Source of the DNA: Dendrocalamus latiflorus
Taxonomy: Eukaryota; Streptophyta; Magnoliopsida; Poales; Poaceae
DNA length: 64,000 bases
NCBI GenBank assembly: GCA_017311315.1
Contig: CM029609.1
Coordinates: forward strand, 41,417,969 to 41,481,968
Reading direction: 5' to 3'
The notes below the pieces were generated by a model, which was not told where the DNA came from, did not search any database, and was given only the letters and a program-made list of their open reading frames with translations. The position numbers and the translations under genes were made by a program. The first letter of the stretch is position 1; each line of letters starts with the position of its first letter. Of the stretch, positions 9,930 to 23,560 are shown in pieces.

Positions 9930-11976
9930 GATTCAATCCGTCATGTCCGTATCTATAATTTTTCTTATATAGTGAATTTCAAATTTGTGTGTCTATGATT
10001 TTTTACAAAGATTTTTTATGTTAAATATTTATCTTCTGTTTTTTAATTAACCATTTTTATTGTACATTCTATTGTAAGTGGTATCAGAAAACAGGATATT
10101 CAATTGAAAAAAAATTGCCGTCGTCGGATCTGCTGTCGATCCATCGAGTCGGCGTTCTCGGAGACTCGCACCCACGGGAAGCCGCGCCTCGTCGGATCCG
10201 AAGCGAAGCCAGAGCGCACGTTCGTGTCGAAAAAAGAAGCCGTGCCGTCGACGGATCAGAGTAGCAACACTGCAAAACTCGCGAAGCCTCCAATCATCCT
10301 GCAGGTCTGCAACGTTGATTCCCAAGGAGCAACACATCGCTCGCACAAAGCAATCGTTCAGAGGCATCGGAACCGAGGAGCAGCATCTCGGCGACTTCAT
10401 CCGCACAGAGGTGAAATTGGCCTTGCACTGCTTCGGCCACCTGACCATCGCACCAAGGCAGAAGAAATCCAACTGAAAAAAGCGTCAGCACCTGTCGGCC
10501 AGATTGGTTTTTTTTTTGTTGATTTAGGCTGATTTCGCTTCGTGCACACGGAAGAGTACCTAGGTAATTTCACAGCCCTGCTTCACGTACACATAGGTGT
10601 AACAGGGATATTAACGAGTGTTGCTACATCCACCCAAGAAAGGCTACCAAGAAGGTTGCTTTTTATTGCCATGTATACATAAGGAATAGTACCAAGAGAT
10701 TTCAGCGTCCTCAACACGACAATACAACTTGCCTTGACTCCATTTCACGACTCTAGTCCGACCTGACGCCTACTCGCGCCATCACTCGTCCTAAATTCCA
10801 GTGACTATTCCAGCGTTGGTTCCGCAAACATCATGTCCTACGCCTGACACCATGCCATGGGCATTGTACTGCACCATTATAGAGATTTTGGCAATATTCA
10901 ATTTTAGAATTTTTATGACACCTTGATGGTAGTTAGCATGATACTCTCTAGAGTTTTGTTGTTCCAAAGTGAAGGTTTTGCTTCAATTTTAGTTTAAGAT
11001 GAAGAATTTAAGTGCAAAAATAATATTGTTTTTTTTGCGTGGGTACCACAACGTTTGTCAAGTTGTCGCAACTCGATACGAGGGGTCTACTGTAATTTAT
11101 ACTCCATTGACAACACAAGAGTTCATTTCATCTGAAAAATTTTACAAAGCAGTTTCAACTATGTCATAGAATTTAGTTACCTTTGAAGCCAACGATTTGA
11201 TGTACATGATGGCCACACGTGTAAGTTGCTCTTTCAATGAGCGTTGTTTGCCAAGTTATGTCTTCCAGGTGGAGCATGTTAGATTTCATAATATGAGTTA
11301 TTCACTCTCTATCCAATTTCACATGTGATATTTTGGCTTATGTTGTTTATGATTGAGCATTTGTTTCAAGAGGTCATCTGCACAGACTTAACTTTTACTG
11401 GAGTTATAAACTACTAAAGACTCAGATTTGTTTATCTGCTTTGTTGATAGCTGTGTGTTTGAACCTGCTAGCAATTTGCTCAATTTTGTTTCACAAGAAG
11501 CGTTTGGATAAGATTGTTCGGTCTTTCTTGTTGAAGATCAGTCCAATAGACTTTCGAAGCACAAGGTCTGTTAAGAAGACTTGCTTTGAGGAGATTTGAT
11601 ATTTAGCTATAGGGGCGAATTCGTCTCAAGGTTGAGATTGTTAAAGTGTGATATAATTTTCTCATCGTGTCTGTACCATACACTGTGCCAGATGTGTCGC
11701 CAAGCAGTGCATGTGCCTAGCCGTATCAGACATGGTAATGACAGGCATATCCAATTCTGATTCGATTTCCTTCTCTATTAGGGACTCTTGTTTCTTAACA
11801 TATATATGTATCCTATAGTCGTACGATTGAGATACGTCGAAATTCCCTATGCTTATAATTCTCCTCAAGTGAATTCCATCTTCGTGAGTTCGTGATTTTT
11901 CCTGTAAGGATTTTCAACGTTAAATCCGTGTCTCCTGTTCTTTCAATTATCTATTTTTACCATGCATTTTATAACA
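9930..11976 (+). mobile_element. non-autonomous copia-like LTR retrotransposon, degenerate
   Basis: The right LTR runs from TGTTAAAG at 11639 to about 11976. It is preceded by a polypurine-type context (aggggcgaa at 11611 on, then a 'caaggttgagat' copia-style junction). The left LTR is partly recognisable at about 9930-10076; its end aligns with the right one through 'gttaaat', 'tctcctgtt/tcttctgtt' and 'tttttattgtacatt/tttttaccatgcatt'. A primer-binding site TGGTATCAGA (10079-10088, initiator tRNA-Met type) follows directly. The 1.55-kb interior has no gag or pol. Open frames at 10047-10532 on opposite strands overlap each other and show no domain. It behaves like a LARD/TRIM-type passenger that would need proteins in trans. 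Confidence 0.65.
11639..11976 (+). repeat. 3' LTR of the copia-like element
   Basis: It begins TGTTAAAGTG and ends near '...ttttataaca'. The paired left copy (about 9930-10076) is truncated and diverged, which indicates an old insertion. Confidence 0.6.
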
Positions 11977-11979
11977 ACA

Positions 11980-14920
11980 CTTCTTATAATTTATTCAAAC
12001 ACATAATCGTAAGAATGTAATGGTCAAATATGTTTATATATTGAATTGAAAGGTTGCGCTGACGTTATCTAAAACAAGGTGTATTTAGAGACAGACGAGT
12101 ACGTACTTGATTAAAAACGAATGTATATATCCAGATTAAAGGGCACCCATCCGATCGACCAAAGGCAATTGGAGCCAACCCAGTCATGCCCAAGTCAATT
12201 AAATTAATCCGAAGGATGAACCAGGCATGATTCGCGCGCAAGAATGGGCTTTGGTTATTAACTTCTTAGTTAATCAGGCTTAGGTAAGGGATTAATAAAC
12301 AAACGGAAGGCGTGGTGGAACACTACTATTATCGTTAATTAGCCAGCACCCGTCGTTTGCTGCTTATGCCAGGGCGTTTGGCGCGACGCGTCCTCCCGCG
12401 AAATTTAATTACCGGGTTAGGATTTCGCCGAATCTAATGATGTCAATCGCGCCATGATTACATTAGTCTAATTCCGAAAACCACTGCTCCACCACCACCT
12501 TAATTTTTTTTGTAATTAGTGGAAGGTGGCATCACACGGCACGCACGATTCTCCTTTGCTTACGTAGCGGTTAACTACTTATGGGAAGGGTAGATAATTG
12601 ATCTATGCATGCAACTGGTTTAGTATATTGGTCGTCTAGCTGTGGCTTCCCATAATAAGATCAAGGTACGTATACGCGATTCATAGTCATTCTCCAGCGT
12701 AAAGCATGCGACCTTTAAATGAATAAACCTTTTTTTTTTGGAAAAGCTGTTGCTGATTATGATATATAGTATCTCAGTCACAAGGTCTAGTGGAGTTCGA
12801 AATCGGCCTGCCTAACACAATTTTAAGACAAACAACAGTAGTCCACTTCAAAAATACGTCTGAAATCTGATGGAGCGTAGACGCGAGAAAGCGCTGAAGT
12901 ATACCAAATTAAACTTAATAAAAATACCACTATAATCCATTTACTATTTTACTCCGCCTATGGAGACGAAAATTTTCGTAGTACTAGCTTTATATATCTC
13001 CTACAATAAAATTAGTTGTAGATTATTAGGTGATTGATCGGTACAAGATTTTCGTTTCGGTTTTCTTCTAGAGTACAGAACGTTCTGGCCATTTCGAGCG
13101 GAACAGGATAGAATTGCATGCTATGTCATTGATGCAAACTTGTCTGTATTCTGCAAAAACATTGTTGCCGTCCACCGAATCTGAACGGCACTGTTCTCCT
13201 AAAAATAAAAGATTTGTTGATACTGTCCCTGCTGAGGCATGAACAGTTCTGAGATGCGTCCAGTACTCCAGTCTTTGCTGGTCCAAAGTTGGCCACACTT
13301 GTGGTACCGGTGTTTCTCTAAGCTGCGGCTCTAGGCTGTAGCTAGCTGAAATTTTTTATCTGTATTTTCTTTACACGACACTGAACGATAAAGATATTGA
13401 TGATATGTATGATACACATAATTTTATATTTGAGAAACCGTTCGAAGAATCCGCTTCAAAAGACTCTCCATTTCGAGAGTATAGCTTTTTATCTTCCGAA
13501 GAAACCGGAGGCCAAAAGCTAAAAAAAGCATAACCATATACACATATGTTACTGTATTGGTACCAGATATACCTGATCCCATCATTGGTTACCTTAGGGC
13601 TTATTTGTACTGGCTTTGGCTTCTGCTTTCTCCTTAGAGAAGTCAAAGCTAACATGAACGCCTCAGTTTTTATAAACCGTTTCTATCAGCCACTACTATT
13701 CATTAGCTATTACTTTGCGCTTTCGCATGTTGTAACACACTTTGTATATTATTATGCCACAATTCTGTAAGTCGCATGACGGTCCAAATATTGTAGTGTT
13801 TTTCGTTGTACCGTTGTTTGCTCTCTTTCTTACATAATACACTCAGCAAAAAGCAATAAACATAGGCCAATATGAACGTCCAAGTTTTTATAAACCGTTT
13901 CTATCCGTCACTACTATTGATCAGCTATTACTATTTATTAGACACAGCTGAAAATTATCAACAAAAGCTAATATCATGAACAAAATATGAACGGAGCTTA
14001 GCTAACCTGCGTGCCAATTGAATGCCCTAGTTTAAAGAATTTAACTACTTGGTCAAGAGAGCTTCTTTATGTGTTCTCCGTGGCCCCCACCATATCATGC
14101 CCATAGATCTGCCTTTAACTATCGTGCAATGGACGGCTTAGCCTAGCGTGGGGGCGTGGGGCCATGCACACACCGAGTTGGGTTTCTTGGCTTTGGTTTT
14201 TAATGTGCAACCAACAGTTAGTTATACCACCAAACAAAACAAAAAAAAAGACGTTTTTGTTAGGGGAAGAGGCAACAAGATGCTATATATACATGTTTGC
14301 ATGGAACTATACGTATGTATACGTATTATGTGTGTACGATCGCGACGAATAAATGCATGGAGTGTGCATGCATGATTAACTGTAGAGTTTCCTTCTTCAA
14401 GAACTGCATTGTGAAATCAGATTTGTTGTAGCACTTAGTTCAAGTTCAGCAGAGGAAAGTTCTTGTAGCCCGTCGAGTGAAAAATCGAATGGAGTGGCTT
14501 GATATGTGTGTCCAGCCCAACTCTTTCTTTTTTTAAAAAAAAAGAAAAGAAAAAAAAGAGCTGCTCCCAGTACTTTGTTCCCCCCACGGTTGATATCTCT
14601 AGGTAAGACATTGTACGTACGACGTCGCTGTCTTAAACAAACAAAGAAAAACATAAGAAAGAATAAAAGTAGCTTTCGCGCCATTAACAAGACAACGTTT
14701 TTTAAGCAGTTTTTAATTAGACCATATCGACGCTGAACATAAAAAATATATATACACTTCCACATCAAGTAATAAATTGACAAGCCGGGATGTTCAGTGA
14801 GCGATCGATCGAGTATATAGGCAGCATGTCACGTCTAGTTAGGTCATGAGAAGTTTCCTCTAATTAATTATCAACCTAGTGATGCTGCTTAGTGACTAGT
14901 GAGAGGATTACTAAACGGTC
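11980..14920. other. intergenic, no gene seen
   Basis: About 2.9 kb of AT-rich DNA. I see no exon structure, tRNA or long open frame. Part of 13340-13530 resembles the old MITE fragment at 4660-4810. Two related short blocks containing 'tttttataaaccgtttctat' occur near 13668 and 13888, so one is a diverged duplicate of the other. Open frames of 60-130 codons here lack domains and overlap on opposite strands. Confidence 0.5.
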
Positions 14921-14924
14921 TGTT

Positions 14925-15175
14925 AATTTTGGTTTTGATTTATAGCTACCGACTTCATCTTATAATTTTTGACTATTTGTAAGAAAGTTCAACGAGAGAG
15001 ACTCGCATATGATTTTAGTTGACATAAATAAAATCACTGCAGTGTCTATTACAATTGACTTATAGACTCCGTCATGAAAAGATACTTTGTTTGAAAGCTA
15101 ATTACTAAAAAAAACTAGTTAATGTGGAAAAATGATTTTTAAAAACTGGAAAGGAGAAACCTGAAAGATACCACG
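14925..15175. mobile_element. MITE-like fragment, dispersed family
   Basis: Contains 'gacttcatcttataatttttgactatttgtaagaaag', 'agttgacataaataaaatcactgcagt' and 'gactccgtcatgaaaagatac' in order. The copy at 15508-15755 and the reverse-oriented relatives at 52.5 and 53.3 kb share this order. Confidence 0.55.
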
Positions 15176-15507
15176 CTTACTGTTTTACAATCCAATCCTG
15201 TCCTTCCCAGATCGGCGATAGCAGATCTCGTGAAAGTGATATCAGGGATCGGTTTCTCCGCCTTATTTTGTCCATTTCTCCTCCTCCTTTTGTCTATGAT
15301 CCAGATGAAGAAAGCTTTCTTGTTTGCTTCCCTTTAAAACAACATATGCTTTCTTTCTTTTTTTTTTTGGAGATTATATATATGTATGTTGAAACATGTA
15401 GTATTTTTAAGCTCAACACTACAAATAACATAGCTTTCGACATTTTTCATTAACTAGCAACGTACGTAAATCTTCTTCTAACCCAGTAGTACGTACTACA
15501 GGAAACT

Positions 15508-15755
15508 AAGAGCCTATTTTTTTTTTTGTTTCGGTTTATACCTTTTAGTTGTGACTTATAACTTTTAGATTGTTCGTGAGAAAGATTATGAAGTAATAGA
15601 AACTCACGTATAGTTTTGCTCAATATAAATAAAATCACTATAGTATATACTATAATCAATTTGTAGACCCATCTTGAAAAGATATTTTATTTAAAACTAG
15701 TTACTACAAAAAATAAAAAATAATTTTTAAAAATTAAAAAGAAGAGCCCTAAAGA
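15508..15755. mobile_element. MITE-like element, dispersed family
   Basis: Begins near 'aagagcctattttttttttt' and ends near 'aaaaagaagagccctaaag', giving an approximate inverted end GAGCCY plus a T-rich run. The interior matches the 14925 copy. Non-coding. Confidence 0.6.
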
Positions 15756-16515
15756 AAGTAAACAAGTAACCAAGATAGGTTGGATATTTCTTCGGTCGGT
15801 TGCAATTGGGCACGTCTCGTCGAAATCGGAGGCGGGCCCACCTAGTCGGCACTGCCTCGAAAAGGCGAAGCAAAGTGTCAAACATGTCATGCATGCACGA
15901 CACACGGCACCATGTACAGATCGATTGCAAAAAACATGCAGGACATGCACACATACATAGTTTCTTTCATCCTTCTGCCACCTTTTTAGACTGCAGTAGA
16001 TAGCTTATAATTAATAGTTTTTATCTTATTTTTAAGATAATAGTGAACAATAGAAATATTGATGTAATTGACCTACATAATTCTAAACTTAAAAAACCGT
16101 CAAAAAAAACTATTATAAAAAACCGTTCTATTTGGTCTAACTTTCGGAGAAGAAAAAAAAACATAGCCTTGTCTAAGAGTGAGTGAAAGAGTCGTACGGC
16201 CCAAACATGCATACCAGAAAGGTCGCCGCACTCATTAGACCGGTGATGGAGCCATGGAGGTAGGTCGCTCGAGGTCGGCAGATCTGAAAATTCGAGAGGC
16301 CGGGATATATCAACGTACGCCGCGTCTCGGTAGTAGCGATGCCTTTCCACATGCGTACTGTTGTCATACTGCACGCGGAGTCCCCACTTCGTGTTCGGTG
16401 CATGCATATATGCCTTCCTAGAATTACAGTCCCAACGGTATTGAATGAATATCGTAAGAAAAGAAACATCAGCAAGTCTCTGTGCCATCGAAATTTTGTA
16501 GCGCAAGGCAATAAA
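15756..16515. other. no gene seen; old MITE fragment at 15990-16150
   Basis: Opposite-strand open frames at 16021-16533 overlap and have no domain. The AT-rich part around 15990-16150 resembles the fragments at 4660 and 13340. CACTA-1 starts directly after this stretch. Confidence 0.45.
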
Positions 16516-16545
16516 CACTATAAAAAATCCTAATACTAGACGTCA

Positions 16546-16830
16546 TGTCACAGACGATTATTTAAAACTGTTAATATTAAAAATAATCACAGACGATTTT
16601 AGTTTAGAGATCATCTATATTAATGCCAGCGTTATAAACTATCTGTGAATATGTAATATCACCGACGGTTCATGGGAAAAACCGTCTGTGATATTACCAA
16701 AATATCACAGACGGTTTGTGTTAATAACCATCTGTGATAATTAACTCATTACAAACGGTTTTTAATAAAAATCATCTGTGATAATTCCACTATATTAATT
16801 GCGTATAAACCCGTCAACCATCTGTCTTAA
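16546..16830. repeat. CACTA-1 left subterminal motif array
   Basis: Six or more diverged copies of CACAGACGRTT in both orientations, often paired as motif - short spacer - reverse complement. Such arrays bind the element's TnpA-type protein in En/Spm; that role is inferred from the family. Confidence 0.88.
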
Positions 16831-17134
16831 ATTCTAGATTTAGACTGCTGCTTTGAGCTGAAGACGGGGCTTTGAGACGACCATTTGGTGAAAAGAGACT
16901 ATTTGACAAGAAAGATTGTAGATCCATTTATTTTTTGAGTACCTATGGTTAGTAATTTTTTTCTAATTGCGTTATAATTTAGATCTAGCTTTTAGTGAAA
17001 CGAGAATTAACGATGATTTAGATCTAGCTAGCTTGATGTAGATAGAAGATTATTTACATCTAGCATGGTCTTGGGTTTAGGGTTTAGTCAATTCATAGTC
17101 TATTTGTACTTAATTCAATTTAATTAATTATTCT

Positions 17135-19540
17135 TGTTAGACCATGTGGTGGTCGAGTATTTAGTGATGATGAATAATTGATATTTGGGTTTCATTGAAA
17201 TTTACGTTTGTAAAAGTTCTGGTCGATATGCTCGTGTTGCTAGAGTTTTCAGGGCAGCATTACGACCACAATAGTCACTCAAGGTAGATCGACCACGGCA
17301 GTTGCTCAATGCATGTTAACCATGACTTTTCGACTATGACTGGTTTTGACCACGTTTGGTTTGGTAGTCAGTGGTCCGATCGGCGTTGTATTGTTGGTCC
17401 GAACAGCTCCGTGCTGGGTGGTCCGAATGGCTTTGTCTGATCAGCAGAATTTGACTATGTCAAGCTTTGATCACGGTAAATTGAGCACTACAGACGGCGA
17501 CCACGTCTGGTTTTTGACCACGGCAAGCTCCGACCACGTCCGACTTTGACCTCATCATTCTTCAATCACAACATTTCGACCACAGAACATCGACTACGAC
17601 AGAACAATCATACCTGGTCGAAGATGGTAAGTTACAGTGAACCAGTCATAGCTATAGACCTTTTCGATGGTCGTAGCTACAGTATTTTTCAATGGTCTTA
17701 GTTACAGTGCTTTTGTCGATGGTCGTATCTACAATGCCTTGTCTATGGTTGTATCTATTATAATCGGTACTCGATAGTCATGGGCTTTACTGGTTAGTTC
17801 TCGAGAGTCGTGGGCTTTATTGGTCGGTACTCGATGGTCATGGACTTTACTGGTCGGTACTCGATAGTCAAAGATTTTGTGATCGATAGTCATAGACTTT
17901 GCAGTCTGCTGTCGTTGTCTTAAACTTTTCAATCGGTTGTCGTAGACCTCATGATCGGTAGTCGAAGGCTTTTGCAATTGGTTACCGTAGGTTTCATGGT
18001 CGGTACGAGTGCTTCAACTCTTGTGATTTTGTAGTACTTTGAGTACTCATGTTAGGCTAGCAGTATGTCTGGCTGGTGGTGATTGGTGAACGGTACTCGG
18101 AAGGACTCGATACTTGTAGTTGGAAGGACTCAGTAGTTGGTTGTCAGAGACTTGTGGTATGTGATCGTACTCGTAGGCTATGAGTAAGCATTGGGATAGT
18201 GATCTGGTGTTTAAGTAGTAGCAATCGGTACTCATTAGCCAGTACTCGATGGTTCTTTGGTCGGTAACGATGGTTGTAATTCTCAAGTGTTTTGAGCAAA
18301 GCAATGGTAATTCCCGAGTACTTGTTGTTTTCAAGTACTCATTGAGCTAGCGATCGTTTTGAGTGATATAAGACTGAGTTTTGGATAGCGATAGAATTGG
18401 TGGTTGTAATGAGTTGTGGAAGTTGGTGATTTCTAGAGAGCGTGAGAATTGTGGTCATGGACGACCTAGTTGGTGTTCGTGGATGGCTAAAGGTGTGGTT
18501 TGAGAGAGAGAGAGAGAGTGTGTGTGTGTGGGCGCTAATGATGGTCAAGTTGTGAAGAACTTGTGCCTGAGAAAATGTTTCTTTGGTTTTGATGTGTAGG
18601 TTGGCGTAGAGGCGATCATAGTCGGTGACGAGAAGGACTGGGACTAGGATGGGGAAATCTGAGGTCTAGGCGATCGAGGATGTCACGCGAGATGGTCAGG
18701 CTCACACTGAAGCATGTGGACATCAAAGGTGGTGATTCGTGGTGAAGATATAGGAGGTGCGGTCCCAAAGACTTCAACACTTGAGGATGATGCATGGAGA
18801 AGATACGGGAGGTGCGTTCTTGGAGACTTCAACACTTGAGATGGATGAGGCATGATAAAGATATTGGAGGTGCTATCCTGGAGGTTTTGTCATGTGGTGA
18901 GATTGGAAACGTTATGGAAAGAGTCTATAACGGGAAGGATTAGAGATTGGTTAAAACCCATGTTTGGAAGGGTTTCGGGTCTCTTGATTTGAGGAAGATA
19001 TAGGATTTTGTGTTCGTGTTTGAGTGAAACATGGTTCGGGGTTCTAGCATATAAAAGCAGGTAGAGGCTAAGGGTTTTAGCCGTAGCTTTAAGGAGGCTT
19101 TTTGTGTTAGAGCTTTTAGGGGCGCTTGTAAGGGCACTTTGTAAATCCATGGGAATCTGCAGTAAAGATCATCTTGAATCAATCCGATTTGTGTTTTTTT
19201 GAAGATTAACGGTGATTATATTTGGGTTGAAGCATACAACCATGTGCAAAGGTGTTGATTCACTGCTAGGAAAAACAGAGCAATTGATTAAGTGGTCGAA
19301 GTGTTTGAGCAGTCGAAGTGGTGGAAGGTTTCGACTACGTACAAACTAGTCGCAGAGCAACTCTAAGCGGTCATAATCTTCATTGAGCCTGTGCTCTGTC
19401 AAGCGAGAAGTTGAGCGGAGCGTCGTATGATCGAAATCCACGTATGTAAGTTAGATTTTTTGTGGTTTAAGATTCGATTTCAGGTACCAAGAAGCGGAGG
19501 CAATCATTCACCCCCTCTGATTGTTCCATACGATCCTACA
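17135..19540 (+). mobile_element. solo LTR A inside CACTA-1
   Basis: Starts TGTTAGACCATGTGG and ends ...GATCCTACA. It is flanked by a perfect 5-bp direct repeat ATTCT (17130-17134 and 19541-19545). A TATA-like signal, GCATATAAAAGCAGG, lies near 19050 in the last fifth, as expected for an LTR promoter. The start and end match solo LTR B (26391-29475), so both are one family. No gag/pol and no second LTR are seen, hence a solo LTR left by recombination. The first third is rich in a degenerate GGTCGTA/CGACCACG word. Confidence 0.82.
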
Positions 19541-19566
19541 ATTCTTGCTACATATAACTACTTTAA

Positions 19567-19666
<100 letters not shown>

Positions 19667-19740
19667 AAATTTGATGTCTCGTAGAAATTGTTTGTTATGT
19701 CAGAATCATAAGAAACTAACTTGTTATATGTGTAACGTAG

Positions 19741-22700
19741 GACCGAAGCTAGATGTACAGTGGGAACCGTGTGAGTGAATAGTACATTAATGAAGTGTCT
19801 GCTTTTATAAGAGTTGCCGAGGAGGATATGTTAAATAAGGAGGTGGAATATATATACTATCCATGCATTGACTGCGAGAATCTAAAGATATTTAAGAACT
19901 GAACGCAGATTGAAGCGCACTTCATTTGAAGGGTTTCAAAAAGGGGTATGCACATTAGGCCAGTCATGGTGAAGAGCAGATTACACTGGAAGGTAGAAAT
20001 GTTGATTGTGGTTCCAATTTGGATAGGCTGCATGATAACAATCTGGATCTGATGCTTCGCGATGCAGAAGGGAATTGTAATGAGAGAGAGTATGCTAAAT
20101 TCCGAGGCTTGATGGAGGACTTGGAGAAACCTTTGTTTACATGCTACAAGTCAAAGTACATGAGTTCGTTAGCTATGCTTGAACTGTTGAATTTGAAGGC
20201 AAGCAATGGTTGGTCCGACAAGAGTTTCACGACGCTGTTAGGTCGTTTACTAGACATGCTTCTAGAGGGAAATGAGTTACCCAAAACCACCTACAAAGAC
20301 AGAGGGGAATGGAAGTAGAAAGTATACACACATGTCTAAACGATTATATCATCTACCATAAAAAGTATGCAAACATGCATATATATCAGGTGTGCAATGC
20401 ATCTTGATACAAGCGTAGGAATCAATTAGATGACGGTGAGGGAATAGAGGTGAAGAAAGGAACTCCTGCTAAGGTGGCTGTGTCTTCCTGTAATTCCCAA
20501 TTTGAAGCGGTTTTTATGAACCCAAAGGAGGCAAAACTACTACGTTAGCACTTGGAGGAGTGTAATAAGGATGGAATGCTAGACACTTTGCTGATTCTGC
20601 CCAGCAGAGAAACATTGATAGGAGGTTTACAGACTTTGGTACATAATCGAGGAATATAAGGTTTGGATTGAGTACAGGAATGAATCCTTTCAATAACATA
20701 AGCAGCCGTCATAGCACTTGGCCCTTGACTTTCTGCATCTACAACCTTCCTCCTTGGTTGTGTATAAAGTGGAAGTATATTTTGCGTTGATACTTATCCA
20801 AGGGCCCAACAACCTGAGAATGATATTGATGTGTATCTAACACCGTTGGTGAAAGATCTAAAAATACAGTGGATCGAAGAGGTACATGTATGGGATGTGT
20901 ATAAATGAGAGAACTTCACTTTACGCTTCTTGTTATTCTGCACCATAAATGATTATCCTGCCCTTACTAACCTGTCGGGCTAGAGTACAAAAGGGGCCAA
21001 AGCCTGTACTCATTGTTTAGATGATACCGAGAGTGTGTGGCTGAAGCACTCAAGTAAAACAGTGTACATACATCACCGTAGGTTCCTTCGGAGGGCTCAC
21101 CCATACCACAGGATGAAGAAACAATTTGACAGAAAGAAGGAGGACATTTCACCTCGAAGGCATTTAAGTAGAGAAGAGGTCTATGATATAATTAATGATT
21201 TGGATGTTGTGCTCAGAAAGGGACGTAAATCGACGACCCATAAGAAGAACGTCTGGAAGAAGAGATCAATATTTTGGGACATACCTTATTGGGAGCACCT
21301 AGAAGTTCACCACTGCATCAACATCATGCACGTAGAGAAGAATGTATATGACAGCTTGATTGGTCTCTTATTGAATATTCATGATAAAACAAATGATGGT
21401 GTCAACGTATGGCTTGACTTGGTTGATATGGACATCAGACCTGAGCTAGCACTGACAAAGACCGATAAAGGACGAACTCACCTTCCCCTGCTTGTTACAC
21501 TCTGTTTAAGGCTAAGAGAACTGAACTATGCTAGTGCTTGCATGATGTGAAAGTTCCATTTGGTTACTCCGCCAACATGAAGAAATTTGTTTCGATTAAA
21601 GATTTGAAGTTAATTAGCATGAAGTCTCATGATTGTCATGTGCTTATGACATTGATACCCCCTATTGCAATTAAAAGTATTTTGCTGATCAAGGTTCGTG
21701 AGACAATCATAAGACTATGTTATTTCTTTATCACAATTGTTCAAAAGGTCATCGATCCCGAAGGACTAGATGCTCTACAGAACTAGGTGGTAATGACTCT
21801 ATGTCATCTTGAGATGTATTTTCCTTCGTCGTTTTTCAATACCATGGTTCATCTCATTGTTCACATTATGTGAGAGATAAAAATGTGTGGGTCTGTATTC
21901 CTACGTAGCATGTACCTGTTTAAGAGGTTCATGCGAATTCTCAAGTTCTATGTGCGGAAGCGATCTCGGTCGAAGGACAGCATCGTCGAAGGTTATACAA
22001 CTAAAGAGGTCATTGAGTTCTATGTCATTTACATACCTCAGGTCGAACTGATAGGTGTACCTCGATCTCGCCATGAGGGAAGGCTCAAGGGTAATGGGAC
22101 CATCGGAAGGAAAAACAATCACTCTAGATATAGATGCATGTGCTCAAGTCTATTTCACGGTCTTGCAATATATGAATGAAGTCCCATATATCAACCAGCA
22201 CAAGGACGTGCTTCGGCAACAGAATCCGAAGCAACCAGATGTTTGGATCACGAGATAACACAACAATCAGTTCAAGCAATGGTCGAAAGAGTGACTCACT
22301 AGGAGTTCGTTAAGTGATATGCTGACATGGTTGGCAAAAGGGCCAACATTTATAGTTGTGACATGGTAAGGCTATGACATAAATAGGTGCATATTCTATA
22401 CGCAGACTCAAGATGTAAAGAGCACTAACTAGAATAGCAGTGTTCGCATAGATGCGTTCAGTACCGATGGGTTGAGGAACTCCCACAATAGGTTTATAGA
22501 GAAGATTTGGGAGCTCGACTATGTACTTTTCAAGATCCCATTGTTTCGATACCGTTGGGTCCATCTCCCACAGGTGAAGGTCGATAAGTACAATGTCATT
22601 ACCGTGGACCTCAAATATGTTGGATACAAAGACGAACCATTTGTACTCGCTTACCAAGTTGTTCATGTTTTCTATGTAATTGACTAGGTAAATAAGAAGT

Positions 22701-22895
22701 GGCACACAGTTCTTCATAGAAAAGGAGGATTGTTGGAGTTGAGAATATAGTAGACGAGTAAGAATACAATCAATTTGATGAGTTGCTTCCTTTTAGAAAT
22801 GGCATAAGGGTCGAGGAAGAACAACGTGACAAAACTAGCTACATACGCGTCGATCATCATGAAGGGCTAATTTTTAAAGAAAACAAGCAAGTGGA
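19741..22895 (+). pseudogene. CACTA-1 tnpD transposase pseudogene
   Basis: Aligns along its length to the CACTA-2 transposase (40738-43982), from GACCGAAGC.. to the 'HHEGL' tail. Recognisable parts are the N-terminal transposase-associated domain (19741-19960), a Transposase_21-type middle (20330-21010, including 'NDIDVYLTPLV'), a conserved 'RSIFWDIPYWEHLEVHHCINIMH' region (21265-21330, written here in part), a DUF4218-like part (21600-22050) and a DUF4216-like tail (22520-22860). More than a dozen stops and frame changes break it. Codon 'TGGGAT' at about 20890 is intact here, whereas CACTA-2 has lost one G at that site. Confidence 0.9.
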
Positions 22896-22934
22896 ATGAT
22901 GAATGAAAGGTTTATGTGTGATATGTTCTGTATT

Positions 22935-22938
<4 letters not shown>

Positions 22939-22973
<35 letters not shown>
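22939..22973. repeat. short (TA)n microsatellite
   Basis: About 35 bp of TA repeats 3' of the tnpD remnant. Confidence 0.95.
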
Positions 22974-22976
<3 letters not shown>

Positions 22977-23046
22977 TTTGCATTTATGTATATAAGAATG
23001 TGTGAAATATATGTGAATTTGTATTTATGTATATGAGAATATGAGG

Positions 23047-23220
23047 AGGGATTATCACAAATGGTTTTAAAGTAAAACTATATGAGATATTTATCATCAT
23101 AGATGGTAATAAATTAAAATTTTCTATGATGTTTTATTATTACAGATGATTTTATTTGAGAACCGTCTGTGCTGATGAATATCACAGACAGTTCTTAACT
23201 AGAACCGTTTGTGATTATTT
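23047..23220. repeat. CACTA-1 internal subterminal-type motif island
   Basis: Several diverged CACARAYGGTT motifs and their complements lie between the two CACTA-1 genes. CACTA-2 has an island at the equivalent place (44190-44402), so the arrangement is shared by both elements. Confidence 0.75.
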
Positions 23221-23560
23221 CCCTATATATATGTATTGCACATTAAAGTTTGTCCCCACTGTACTAACGCTACTCCCTACTAACGCCACTGCCTCACCTG
23301 AGCCCGTTGCCCTCCTCCTTCTCCCCCAACACTAGCGGCACTCCTTCCCTGAGTAGGCCGCCTCCCCCGAAATTGTCGCCCTCCTCCTCCCCGAGGCTGA
23401 CGTCGCCTCCCCGGAGCCCGACGCTACCTCCCCTGCACCCGTCGCTGCCTCCCACGAACCCGTCACCCTCCTTCTCCTCCTCTAACTCCGGCGGCACTCC
23501 TCCCCCAAGCACGCCACCTCCCTTGAACCCGTCACTGCCTCCCTGACTCCGACGGCCCTC
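23221..23560. repeat. C-rich leader of second CACTA-1 gene
   Basis: C/G-rich imperfect repeats encode Pro/Ser-rich text in several frames (units like 'gcctcccc(g/t)gaacccgtc'). CACTA-2 has a comparable CCTCCCGACGCCGCCG array at 44490-44730 upstream of its second gene. This is probably an untranslated leader or promoter rather than coding sequence. Confidence 0.6.

Noticed and set aside
10047..10532. Two ~140-codon overlapping frames as real genes
   Set aside because: They are antisense to each other, inside a retroelement interior, with no domain; recorded only as a finding.
16021..16533. 165-codon minus-strand frame upstream of CACTA-1
   Set aside because: No domain, overlaps several other open frames, and its distal end runs into the CACTA-1 terminus.
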